Assembly (NCBI GenBank): GCA_033961575.1
Contig: CM066731.1
Location: forward strand, 62,830,001-62,894,000
DNA length: 64,000 bases
Direction: 5' to 3'
DNA from: Aselliscus stoliczkanus
Lineage: Eukaryota; Chordata; Mammalia; Chiroptera; Hipposideridae
Both the position numbers and the translations under genes were made by a program. The first letter of the stretch is position 1; the number at the start of each line of letters is the position of its first letter. The notes below the pieces were generated by a model. It was not told the DNA's origin. It worked only from the letters and a program-made list of their open reading frames with translations, and did no database searches. Below, one piece after another: positions 22,012 to 32,074 of this stretch.

Positions 22012-23690
22012 CTATAAGCAAGATTATAGTAATTGGTTACATGAAAGAATGTTCTTTTTGTTAAGGAAATGAGGAATATGAATAAGAAACATGGATAATA
22101 ACAATTTCACATGGGGAGCTTGTTTTCCTTTTTAATAAAGAAAACACTTTGTGGAGAAGGTCTGTGATTGTGGCAAGGCTTATGTCTCAATGTAAGGTTA
22201 TGCTCTGCTTGATATATGAAGAGCTACATCTTTAAATGACTTAACGGGACGTTTTCAAGCAACTCAGCACTTGGCAGATTTAATTTTGATGAGCAGGAGC
22301 AGGTGGGTGGCTCTCAGGCTTCTCAACCTTGACTAGATGACCCCAAATGACTTCGTTTTTTCCTTATAGCGAGATAAAGTAAGATTTAATTCAGGAGTTT
22401 GGGGAAGGTTAATATCTGTTGTTCAGGTAAAAGGGAGAGGAATGTGTGACAGTCAAATAGAAAGAAACAGGTGTAACAGAAGTTCAACATGACATAAACC
22501 CTGGGAGCACACTGGCAAGGGGTCCCGTGGGCTTGGTGGTAACTTGGGAGAACACTTTCTATTTAGTACAAGGCAATGAAACCTAAGCAGGAATGGCGCT
22601 GACACAGCATGCACACTTTTGTGACTTCTCAGCCGGAGATATCTTCTGTTTTTTCCTCCAGTTGGGTGAGAGACGTCTGTGCTGAGGGAGAACACTTTCA
22701 TGCAGGCATCTGCCTTTTCAGGGCTTTGAGAGGCTTTCCATACTTTGCAAACGATATCGTTTTCCTGAAATCGTTTCAAATGGCACCCATGTTGACACCC
22801 TCTTTCACGTTTTCTAATGATTCGATTTTCTTCTTTAGTTCCCTTCCCCCTTCTGCTTCCTCTCCTCGCTTTCCCTCCCTATCTGGGTAAAGTTTCTGGC
22901 ACCTGGTTTGTTTGCCAGGAAAAAGACAACTGCTTGCGAAGGAGAAAACCCTTTCATCCTTGATGGGCTGTGCTGGGATCCTAGACTCGGAGCGGGTTTT
23001 GAAAGCTGCCGTAGCTCCTGTTCTCTTGGAAAGGGGAGGGGAGGGGAGTGGCCCTCCCCCTCTTTTATCCCTCTTTTCAGAATGTGGGCACTTCAGGGGA
23101 CTCGGGAAAGATTTCGAAATCTGTGAAGTCATTAGTCTGCCTATCTTTCTAAAAAATTCTTTGCTAGGTTAATCATTTACTAAACATTTTGTACTTGGGA
23201 GCATATGATTATGGGAGACAGGACTTATTCTATTGCGTGGCTTCTTAGAGAGAAAACCCTACTACGGACTGTAATTTGGGACTCTATGCAAAGCAGCTTG
23301 CTGTCAGGGAATGCTGGGAGATGCCATGTTGTCCTATTGAACAGAGTGAGGTGTTTGATTTTGGTTTTGTTCATTTGCTTGATATAAAAATTCCATCAGA
23401 TTCTCTTATGTTCAGATCGCTCACTGAAATCATAAGTTTTGCAAACCAGGATAAAAGTATATACTTTTATATATATATATAATTTTAAATCATGACTCCT
23501 ATCAATCTATGCTGCTCTCTTTCTTCTTTCACAATATCACCCTTTCCCACTGTTACATCATCTTAGAAATTTCTGTGAGTGTCTTCACCTATGAAATGGA
23601 AAATTACCTGAATCCCCAAAAGATTTACATGTGAAATAGACAATGATTTAAAAGTTGTTACTTTAGTTCTTTCAACTTTTCATTTTTATT
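22012..23690. other. Unassigned non-coding DNA
   Basis: No repeat family is recognised. The segment 22600-23170 has overlapping open frames on both strands (up to 118 codons) with no domains. It includes a G-rich stretch at 23031-23048 and a pyrimidine-rich stretch near 22845-22885. It could be unique, possibly conserved, sequence, but this cannot be tested here. Confidence 0.4.
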
Positions 23691-23712
23691 TTGCCATATA
23701 TATGTATATACA

Positions 23713-23846
23713 CACAGAGGGTGCCAACAAAATGTATACTCATACACATTTTAAGAAAGAAAAAAAACTGTATTAAAATTGTAATACTCTCTATATACTG
23801 ATAACAAAAGATGAATACAAGCCATTTTTTGGCACCCCCCTGTGTG
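23713..23846. mobile_element. Mariner/Tc1-like MITE
   Basis: The left end CACAGAGGGTGCCAACAAAA and the right end, seen as 'ttttttggcacccccctgtg', form an imperfect terminal inverted repeat of about 25 bp around a roughly 85-bp A/T-rich interior. The flanks are TATATACA- and TGTGTATA-rich, compatible with a TA target. The interior is not palindromic, so this looks like an internally deleted transposon rather than a hairpin repeat. It has no ORF. Confidence 0.7.
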
Positions 23847-24529
23847 TGTGTGTATAAATATTATACATATCATTTTCTAAGCCTTGATCACTTGATTAGA
23901 GTGTGTTTGCTAGGCGTTAACACTATAAGGGACTATCTTGCTTTTTGAAATTAGTAAACAATTTGTGAGGAGATGCTCTGATGGCGTAAATATTCTGTTT
24001 CTCATTAAATTTTTACCACTGATGACTTCTTAACTCCATCGTGCCACATAATAAACATAGAATAAATGGGGATAAAAAAATTAAAACTTCTTATAAAACA
24101 TAATCTGCAACACTATCTTTACTATTCTACCATATATTTTATAGATACTATAACCCACCTACATAGAACTTCCACTGTAATATAAAGGAGGAATGAAATA
24201 ATAGCTTATTATATGGATTTCAGTATGTGAATGCTTTGGCTCTCCTACACAAGAGGACACACCAAAGGAGTCAGATGGGAGAAACCATGGTAATGGGGAC
24301 AGCCACACATGCAGAGGTGGCTCACTGATGGCTCAGGGTCAGTCAGGGGCCTCATGTTAGTAACAGGATTTTTGGTAAAGTTTGGAACAAAGTAGTACAA
24401 AATGTTCCCTCTGTTTATCCTACAGTGGCAACCCCCATCGAAACACCCCCCAAAACATTAAAATAGTATGTAAATGATTGACGTTTAAATCTAAAACATA
24501 TTTAAGATTTAGACAATTCTAAATAGGTT

Positions 24530-24757
24530 GTGACCTCCATGGATGCTGGGCAGGACGCTCAACCCATCCTATAAGATGTGGAGGGGTTCTTTGCGTTGTG
24601 ATGCCGGTCAGCTAGTTTCAGGACATCTGTCTTCTCTAGCCGACACTGACTGAATGGCTTCAGTATTCTTTAACTGTTGAGACAGTAAACTAATCCCAAC
24701 AAATGCCCCAAATGTCCCCTGTAGGTGCTATCGTTGGTTAAGAAGCACTGTTTGAAG
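24530..24757 (-). repeat. MER20-like hAT fragment, diverged
   Basis: Read on the minus strand it starts 'acagtgcttcttaaccaacgatagcacctacaggggacatttgg', which resembles the beginning of a MER20-type hAT-Charlie element. Further in is 'catcttataggatggg', resembling its 'catcctacaatg' segment. The divergence is high. Confidence 0.4.
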
Positions 24758-24789
24758 ATGTCTCATAAGCACAGATTACTGCCCTGCAG

Positions 24790-26860
24790 CCAAAAAAAAA
24801 AAAAAAAGAAAAAAGAAAAAGAGGAATATACTGTGTATGTTGATTTTTCTCTTGGTGTTCCTTAGTAATGGTCTAGTCCTTCACCTCTGTGCTTTAGGCT
24901 TCTCTGTTGCATACTCTAGGTCTTGGACACATTAGACTTTTCTGTTTCCATAGATGCATAATGTGTTGATTTGAGGGTTAGGAGAAGCATGTGAACTAGC
25001 CGGGTCCCCCACACATGACGCTTTATGAGGTTAGACACAAAGATGAATATCTCCTTCAGTTAAGACCAGCAGGGCATGGGGGCAATTCCTAGAACTCAAA
25101 CCCGGGCTTGGAACATTCTACATACTTCTCCCCTCATGTATTGTAGAGGCTGCTAATGTCACTCTCAAACGTTTTGCTCCTTGGCATTACTGAATTTAGA
25201 TTAAAATCTGGAACAAAAATGGGATCAGAGAACAGGAAGGTCTGGTTTTGAAGTGCCAACATGCCCCATGGAAATAAAAACTATAAACAGGTGCTTTTGA
25301 GTGACCAGTAGTCCGAGTATGGAGAACCAAGCAGCCTATTGCTAATCTAAGTAAATCAAGAGTGTTTTGACAAAAGCGGGCCTGGTCCAACTGATTAATT
25401 AATCTGTTATAATGAGTACTAATAATAATGTGAACTAGTCAAAGGACTTTTAAGGAGAATTGTATTGATCTGAGAGGTTTTTTTTGTTGACTGAATTTGG
25501 GCAGACTTGTTAATAAAAACAGGCCATATCACTCACTACTTGTTACCATTCTACTATTCCTTCAGTCTGTTTTGTGTCTTTCTCACTGTTTCACTTTCAG
25601 AGCCCTCATAGTTTTGCCTTCTTTAAACTCTTTTGTGTTCCAACTTCTCAGACGATGAGTCCGACTTCTGATGGAGCTGACCCAAATGATTTCATTACAT
25701 TCATGCTCTCAAATCACATTTACAAATGTTTATAGGTCCGCAGCAGGCAGAAATGGCAAGGACCCACCCAAAGAAGATGGGGTACATTGATATTGTGGCT
25801 TTTTAACCCGTGACCTTTTTGGTCGTTGAGATTGTTTTATGCTACCTTCCCTGGTTCAGAAGGTTCTTCCTCAGTAGTGTTCCAGGTGCTTTGAGCTGGG
25901 TCTCAGGCTGCTTTGGCTTGTGGCAACACAACAAACTGGAACAACAGGCCCCAAATGAGTGGATTATTTCAGCTGAATTAGTCTGTAGTTCCAGTCACAA
26001 TACAAGAGAGGCAGAATGAGTAGAAAACTGGAACATGCAGCCCCTCATTGTTTCTTTGTTGTGCCATCCATTCAGCAAATGTTTACACAAGTCCCTTTAT
26101 CCTACCTAGTAGGAGAGTCTGAGGGAGAGTGACTGGGTTCCCATGGCTACGAGAGGAGGCAGGGAGGTGGCTCAGAGAATTCAGAACGAGGGGTTAGATG
26201 GCCTGCGTTCCCCTTCTCACCAGCTAACATGTCTGAACCTCACACTCCTTATAGCCACAACACCAGTTTTATCTACACTACAGTCTGACTGTGAGGGTTA
26301 AGTGAAACAAGCAAATTCCAAGTATGATTTAAAAAAAAAATTTTATGCTGGGACACTAGGCAGCTTTTTTGAGACTATATAGCTGGGTCCGGGGTACGAG
26401 CCTGACAGCCGTCCAGATGGTAGCTCTGCTCTGCACCTCCCAGGGCAGTGGAGGGGACCTCGTGTTACAGGGCAAACCTTTTGAATGAGGGTGGAGAGGG
26501 CAAGAGAACCAGCTAGCCATCCTATTGTCTTTGCAACTTCAAAGTGTCAGCATTGAACTCGTCACATCTTAACCTTGGCCGAAGGCCAGCACTTGCTGTT
26601 TGTGGTCCTCTCTGGCCCGAATGCCCCTGCCTTTTGAAGCTGATAGCACAGAAGGCATGCGTGTCCAGTACGGTCACTGGGACAGACAGGGGGCCAAAGG
26701 GCACAAGGCTCTAACAGCCTGTGATTTGCCCCGTTGTGTGCTCACAATTCTGTTTGCCGAGACTGCCGAGACTGGAGACTATCTGGAGTAGGTTTTCACA
26801 GAAGAATTCAGAGCGTGTTGAACAAAATCAATGACAAATGATACAAATGGAGAAAAAAGA
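24790..26860. other. Unassigned non-coding DNA
   Basis: A poly-A/AAAAG stretch at 24790-24820 may be an old retrotransposon tail. Otherwise I recognise no repeat, exon or RNA gene. Confidence 0.4.
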
Positions 26861-26865
26861 GCTAG

Positions 26866-27090
26866 ATTTAGGGTTAGGTGGTCCAGGTTCAAGCCTGGGC
26901 TCTCTCGTTAACTTTTGTGAGGACTTAGAAAGATTACTTCACCTTTTTGCACCTCAGTTTCCCCACCTGCAAAAGGAGGCTAGTGGTAACCGCCACCATC
27001 ACGTTACAGTTACGAGGATGGATTTGGTAGGTCGTCAGCTGATCTGCTCCCTGTGGCACCATGAGCACACAGCAGATTTGGGTCATTTCA
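26866..27090 (+). repeat. MIR SINE
   Basis: The MIR phrases are 'ggtccaggttcaagcctgggctctctcg' (B-box region), 'gaaagattacttcacctttttgcacctcagtttccccacctgcaaaa' (core) and 'gttacgaggatgg'. Confidence 0.75.
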
Positions 27091-27111
27091 TTGTTTAGGA
27101 AAGGCAACAGG

Positions 27112-27345
27112 AAGGACACTAGAGTTTATTGAGTACTTATTATGAATCTGACAATGTTAAGAATTTTACATACTTAATCACACCGAACCTTCATAACAAT
27201 CCTGTGAGGTAAGTAGTATTATCTCCATTTTTGTCAGAGATTTTTGTAAGAAACTTGTCCAACCTTACACATTGCCAAGTGGACTTGCCAGAACTGAAAT
27301 CTAGTTAGGCTGACTCCGAACTCCGGCTCTTCACCTGACACCTGT
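27112..27345 (-). repeat. MIR SINE
   Basis: Antisense MIR: 'tttattgagtacttattatgaatctgacaatgtt', 'cataacaatcctgtgaggtaagtagtattatctcc' and 'actgaaatctagttaggctgactccgaactcc'. It lies tail to tail with the sense MIR just upstream. Confidence 0.75.
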
Positions 27346-28950
27346 GGCTTCAATAGTAGAACAAATATTTATATTTTGACTCTAGGCAATACATCAGTGA
27401 TCTCTGTGCTTGGACATACAGAGATAAAACAAATCAACAACAATGAAAACAAACCCCCAAATCCAATCTTTGTATCTTAATCCAAATTAGACTTCTGTAT
27501 TGGAGAAAGGAAAGGCTGGGCTAAAAGCATGTATCAGAGAGATTCAAAGCCGAAGGTTGTTCAAACACCACACCTAAGTGGGTGTTTAATCTGAGGGCAT
27601 TAGGAGAAGAATTCCAAAGGATGGGACTGCATGGGATTTCATAGGGACAGTCAATAGCCACCCTGATAGCTTGAAGCCAAACACTTGCATCAACAGGTGG
27701 CTGAAATCAACAAATCCGGTAGAATCTGGCTGCTGAGAAGAGTTTTGCATCATCTGTGCTGGCCAGAGCTAAACCTCACTCGATTTCAATGAAAGCTGAG
27801 GGGAATGCAGAGAAGTCATGAAGGAACGTGTTAAGTGGAAACTCGATTGTAAACCTCTTATTACTTTGTTTCTCAGACGCTGTGAGACAGTTGAAGGGTC
27901 TTGGGTATTTTAGATCTGTGTAGTCTAGGGCCAGTTGGTGGCCTTATGTTCCAAGTCACATTTTAACACTGGCCCCTGGCTTGCAGGCAGACAGAAAAAC
28001 AATAAAGCCATTTGGTATGACGAGTTATAAAACTTAGCTAGTGCTTTTTAAAAATAGTTTCAAACCAAATTAGCTCTGGGCACCTGCTGGAGCTTAGTAT
28101 GTTTTCAGATAGACTTGTTTGCTGTCAGCCAAAAAAAAAAAAAAACCAAAAAAAACACACCGAACTCAACAAAACCCTCCACCCACATGGTTTTTTATAA
28201 AACCTCCAAACCACTTCTCTTAGATCAAATCCTACAAATAAGGAAAAACGACCTTTGACATCTTGAAAGAATGGGGCAAATTATTTGTGGTTAGGTTAGT
28301 CTCAAACATTGTCAGGGAAAGAAGAAAGGTGGAGATGGTGAATAACGTGGAGTATGGAAGTGTTTTGAATTCCTTATGTGGATTTGTTTCAACACTGATA
28401 TGGTGGGAATTTGGGGATTTATGGTTTTACTGGAGAGGCCCCTTAAATGTACGTGGATAGCTGCTTCAAGTGATTGGGACATTTGTTCATTTATTTGACA
28501 GAAGAGATACAGACGATGTCTAAATGAACAATGGCAACGCAAGTAGCAAAAGTCGTTTTCTGGAGATTTTCATATTTTAGGCAATAGCGAAAGCTGTCAG
28601 CTGCTCACAGAGGATGCTAAAATTGGACAAATGAAAACCTCATTTCTGCAGTGTTCTGCGAGTGCTTCAGGCTGTTCAGGCCTCACCTAAACTCTGTGTC
28701 CGACTGCCTGTTTTATTACACATATGTTTTCTGTAGTAAAAAGGAGAAGCATATCTTATCATCATTAGGTAATTATCACTGAATAAAATACAACTGGCTT
28801 GTGAGCGGTTCACCCCGCCTTCCTGAGTAATTCTGAGTCATTTCTTTCCTAACCACTGCAGATTCCTGAAATCAAATTGGTATCATAGAAGGCCTGGTGG
28901 GGTAATTATTATAATAACAACTAGGAAACTGGTGGCCACTCTGCTGCTGC
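27346..28950. other. Unassigned non-coding DNA
   Basis: No element or exon is recognised. A/C-rich simple sequence at 28131-28185 may be a decayed retrotransposon tail. Confidence 0.4.
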
Positions 28951-28954
28951 CACT

Positions 28955-29145
28955 TAGTAAATGCCTGGTACTGAAACAGATACTTTCTATGCATTTCTTA
29001 TAAGCCTGATAACAACCCTGTGAAATAGAGACTATTATTAGCCCAATTTTACAAGTGGAGAAACTGAGCATCTTAGAGCCCACACAGGGAAAATAATGGG
29101 ACTGTTGGAATTTGAATCGAAGTCGACTTGATTTAAAACAATGTT
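28955..29145 (-). repeat. MIR SINE
   Basis: Antisense MIR: 'agtaaatgcctggtactg', 'ataacaaccctgtgaaatagagactattattagcccaattttacaagtggagaaactgagc' and 'ttggaatttgaatcg'. A family C SINE is inserted at its 5' edge. Confidence 0.75.
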
Positions 29146-29152
29146 GTTTCCA

Positions 29153-29302
29153 GGGCTGGCCGAGTGGCTCAGTTGGTTAAGAGCTAGCTCAAGAGTGTAA
29201 GCTCTGAGCAACAGGGTCGGTCGCTGGTTGGATTCCTGGCCCGAGCCGAGCAGCCGCTGAGTTGCCAACAGGTGGCAGGATGGCTCAGCTAAAAACAGAA
29301 AC
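29153..29302 (+). mobile_element. tRNA-derived SINE (family C)
   Basis: It starts GGGCTGGCCGAGTGGCTCAG with an A-box-like 'tggctcagttggttaag' and a B-box-like 'ggttggattcc'. A short body follows with 'ttgccaacaggtggcaggatgg', then an A-rich tail. Target duplications of 18 bp (16 matches) lie at 29135-29152 and 29303-29320. It shares the body sequence with the antisense copy at 1214-1328. Confidence 0.82.
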
Positions 29303-29326
29303 AAAACAATGTTGCTGCCATTATAT

Positions 29327-29351
29327 GGGGGGAGGGGGGCAGGGGGAAGGG
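29327..29351 (+). other. G-quadruplex-prone motif
   Basis: Four G-runs of 6, 6, 5 and 3 bases are separated by loops of 1-2 bases. This fits the canonical G3+N1-7 rule with very short loops. It lies 25 bp beyond the family C SINE tail. No gene lies nearby, so a regulatory role cannot be claimed. Confidence 0.75.
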
Positions 29352-29359
29352 AAGGTCAA

Positions 29360-30740
29360 TGAAAAGGTAATTGACACGTTTTCTCCCAGAAGTGGCCTGC
29401 AAAATGGTAAGTTTGTTTTGCTCCCCTTGGTAGGGTTCTGAACCTGAGACAAAAATGTGATGGAGAAATACACTCTCACGAACTCTAAATAAAGAGATGC
29501 AGGTCAAAACTTGCAGGAATTCTCTAGACACCCTTCTGCACAGGTGTGGTTTAAATTAACTCAGTCTGGCAGACTAATAAAAGCTGCCTTACTTTTGCCA
29601 AAAAAAGTTTGCCAAAAGGACTGGTCAGGTAGAACCCATTAAAATATATGAGTTCTCTACTGAGTTCTCTGCTTTTGCCTGGAAATCTTAAAATAAACCT
29701 TCTTTATGAATGTGAAGGCTCACTAATTCTTCTTTCACTAAACCCCAAACCCTATAATTTTTATTATGTACCTGAGAAGTTCACAAATGCTAATATCAGA
29801 GCATTTTAGTCTATCTCAAATATTTTGTCTAAATGATCATTGCAAAATCAGATTCAGTTTTTCCTACAAGTAACTGAAACAAATCTCGATGCACCAAATA
29901 AAGAAAAGTGCTTCAGTGGCGCTAATTCCTGATCTCTTTTTACTAATAGCAATTTAGTTCAGTTTGACATTATCTGCATTTTCATTTCAGGTTCTCAGAT
30001 GGGGCTGATGCATGGCATTATTATTTATGTATTTGATTATTCACCTCGTAGTATTTAGATATTAGTTTAGCAACCCAAAAGAAACATTTATTATTGGTCT
30101 TGGGCTTTTTTCTTTTTTACCCAGAGAATTCAAGCTTTGTGTAAATCCATGTCTGTACACCTGTGGGTACATCAAAATACATGAAAATTTTACTCAGCTT
30201 CCTTTGTTTCCACTTATTTATACAGCCAAATCAAGAATAGAGTATTTGAAAGCATCAGCCACTACTAACTAAGTTAGCCCTCAAATCATTGGACCAAAGT
30301 TGAAAAAAATCCCATTATGATTTGTCTGGTTATGTAGACTTGGCTGAAAAATACCCTGTCTCACTCATCCTTGTATATTAAGAAGTTGTGAAGGCCATAA
30401 AATGAGAAATGTAATCATAAAATGTTTCATAGACATTTCCTAGTTGGTCTTTCTTGACTGTCCCCAAGCTGATAGAAACCTTTTACTGCCCAAAGTACTT
30501 AGGTCATATCTTTGTCTAATGTAAGACCACCGTTAGAAAATACCATTTCTTTGTGCACGTTACCAAAAGGCACCCTGCTGGCTGGACTAATAACAAAAAG
30601 TTACCCCTTCCTCTGGGTCGGGCTAAGGCAGCTCAGTGCCAACTCTGCATAGACTGGACCTCATCTCCACTGTGTCTCCTTGTGAGGTGGCGTGCTCTTG
30701 TGTGATGTATAATTGGTCTTGTATTGCAGATGTTTGCATT
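29360..30740. other. Unassigned non-coding DNA
   Basis: A/T-rich, with no repeat or gene recognised. Confidence 0.4.
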
Positions 30741-30744
30741 TGAT

Positions 30745-30990
30745 CGTTAATTCAATCAACCCATGTTTAACAAGCACCTATTGTAAACCAGGCACTGGCT
30801 AAGCTCTGGAGAACACAACAAGAAATGAGGCACAGACCCTGCCCTATTGGAACTCCTATTTTAGTGGGTGAGGGAGATGTTTGTCAGTCAGTGTCACAGC
30901 AGCATACAGGTGGCAGGCACATCCATAGGATAAACTGAAGGGAATCTAATAAAGAGACTATTCACAAGGGATTGTGCAGGATCTAGGCGT
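30745..30990. repeat. Ancient mammalian-wide repeat, L2-like
   Basis: The phrases 'aagcacctattgtaaaccaggcactggctaagctctgg' and 'ctgccctattggaactcctattttagtggg' are typical of the same old repeat class as 8040-8690. Family and strand are not certain. Confidence 0.4.
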
Positions 30991-31035
30991 TAGTTATGTC
31001 AGGCTTTAGAAGGGTTGATGGAGGAAGCAGTTACT

Positions 31036-31125
31036 GGAACAGGGAGGGAAAGGGGAGGAAGAAAGAGAGAGAGACACAGAGAGATGGATAGACTGAGAGA
31101 GAGAGTGTGAGGGAGCAAGGAAGAA
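31036..31125 (+). repeat. GA-rich low-complexity tract
   Basis: A purine-rich stretch with repeated GAGAGA runs lies just outside the ERV LTR. Confidence 0.7.
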
Positions 31126-31148
31126 CTTGCTGGATCCCTGGCTGGATC

Positions 31149-32074
31149 TGAAATTTTGATGGAGGAATGTCACGTCCTGCGTGGCAAGGGCAAGTGGGAC
31201 ACGAGAGGGGCGACGCAGATTAAGGAAAAACAAGAGACAGAAGAAAGATAAGAGTGAGACCAAGGGACTCAGCCAAGGACGACTGAGCCCAAGGGACTCA
31301 GCCAAGGAAGACTGAGCCCCGAATCGGGTCAGCGCATAGCTTTTATTGAGAATTTTCAAGGAAGCAAACTGTAACAAATCATTAATGGTGGTTTGTAGTT
31401 CTCAGGATTTACACAGTCCTCTACTCCCCTGAAAGGGCTCTTTCCAGGGTGCACTGTGACTTACCCTTCCGTTAAAGGATTACCTTGTCTTTATTATGAT
31501 AATTGCTATGAAACCCAGACTCGGTTTCTGTAAGTCACCTAAAGAATGTTTACTAAAGCTATCTTGACTATCTAGAAATCATCCTAAATCCTAGCAGTTA
31601 AACACAATCATAAAACTCACAGTATACTTGAGCTATACCAAAAGACTAGGAGTGGCTGTGTTTAAGGTAAAAGCATCTAAAATCTATTCGTTTGTAAATA
31701 ACAATACCTAGCAACCAAAAGGGTTTCACACCTCTTATCCTAGCCTGCATCCGTTTCTCAGTCAAAGCTTCAGTATCTGTTGCTGCAACAAGGCACTGGG
31801 CAAAGGAATTCACACAAGGCTGATTAACAATTCCATGGTCAGCGGATGTCTTAGAGCTGCCTCTCACCTGGAACTCTCATGGCCTGAAGACAATCTTTCA
31901 GGAGACTATTCACAGTAGGGCCCTTAGGCAAACGCATCAGCTTCTCACAGGCCTGAGTTTGCTGGCCTGTTTGTCAGAGGTCTGTGCCTCAGTTTCCAAG
32001 GGGCTTGAGTCCTCAATATCTCAGTTCAGGGGTCCCCTATGGAACTACCGCCTGGCTTGGGTTGTCTCCCCACA
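31149..32074 (-). mobile_element. 3' LTR of an ERV-L-like provirus
   Basis: On the minus strand the unit starts TGTGGGGAGACAACCC (32074 downward) and ends AAAATTTCA at 31149. An AATAAA signal lies on the minus strand at 31342-31347 in 'ctcaataaaagctatgcgc', about 190 bases before the LTR end, as expected for an R-U5 boundary. The U5 part carries a 29-bp tandem duplication (31262-31319). Both boundaries are inferred from TG/CA ends and the position of the pol remnant. The length of about 926 bp is long for this class, so an extra insertion or a misplaced edge is possible. Confidence 0.6.
31262..31319 (-). repeat. 29-bp tandem duplication in LTR
   Basis: Two adjacent 29-bp units beginning aagggactcagccaagga, at 31262-31290 and 31291-31319, differ at one base. 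The near-identity implies that the duplication is younger than the divergence of the surrounding LTR, or has been homogenised. Confidence 0.9.

Noticed and set aside
31020..31377. 123-codon minus frame (31006-31377) at the LTR edge
   Set aside because: It spans a GA-rich tract and the LTR end. The serine/leucine-rich peptide reflects composition.
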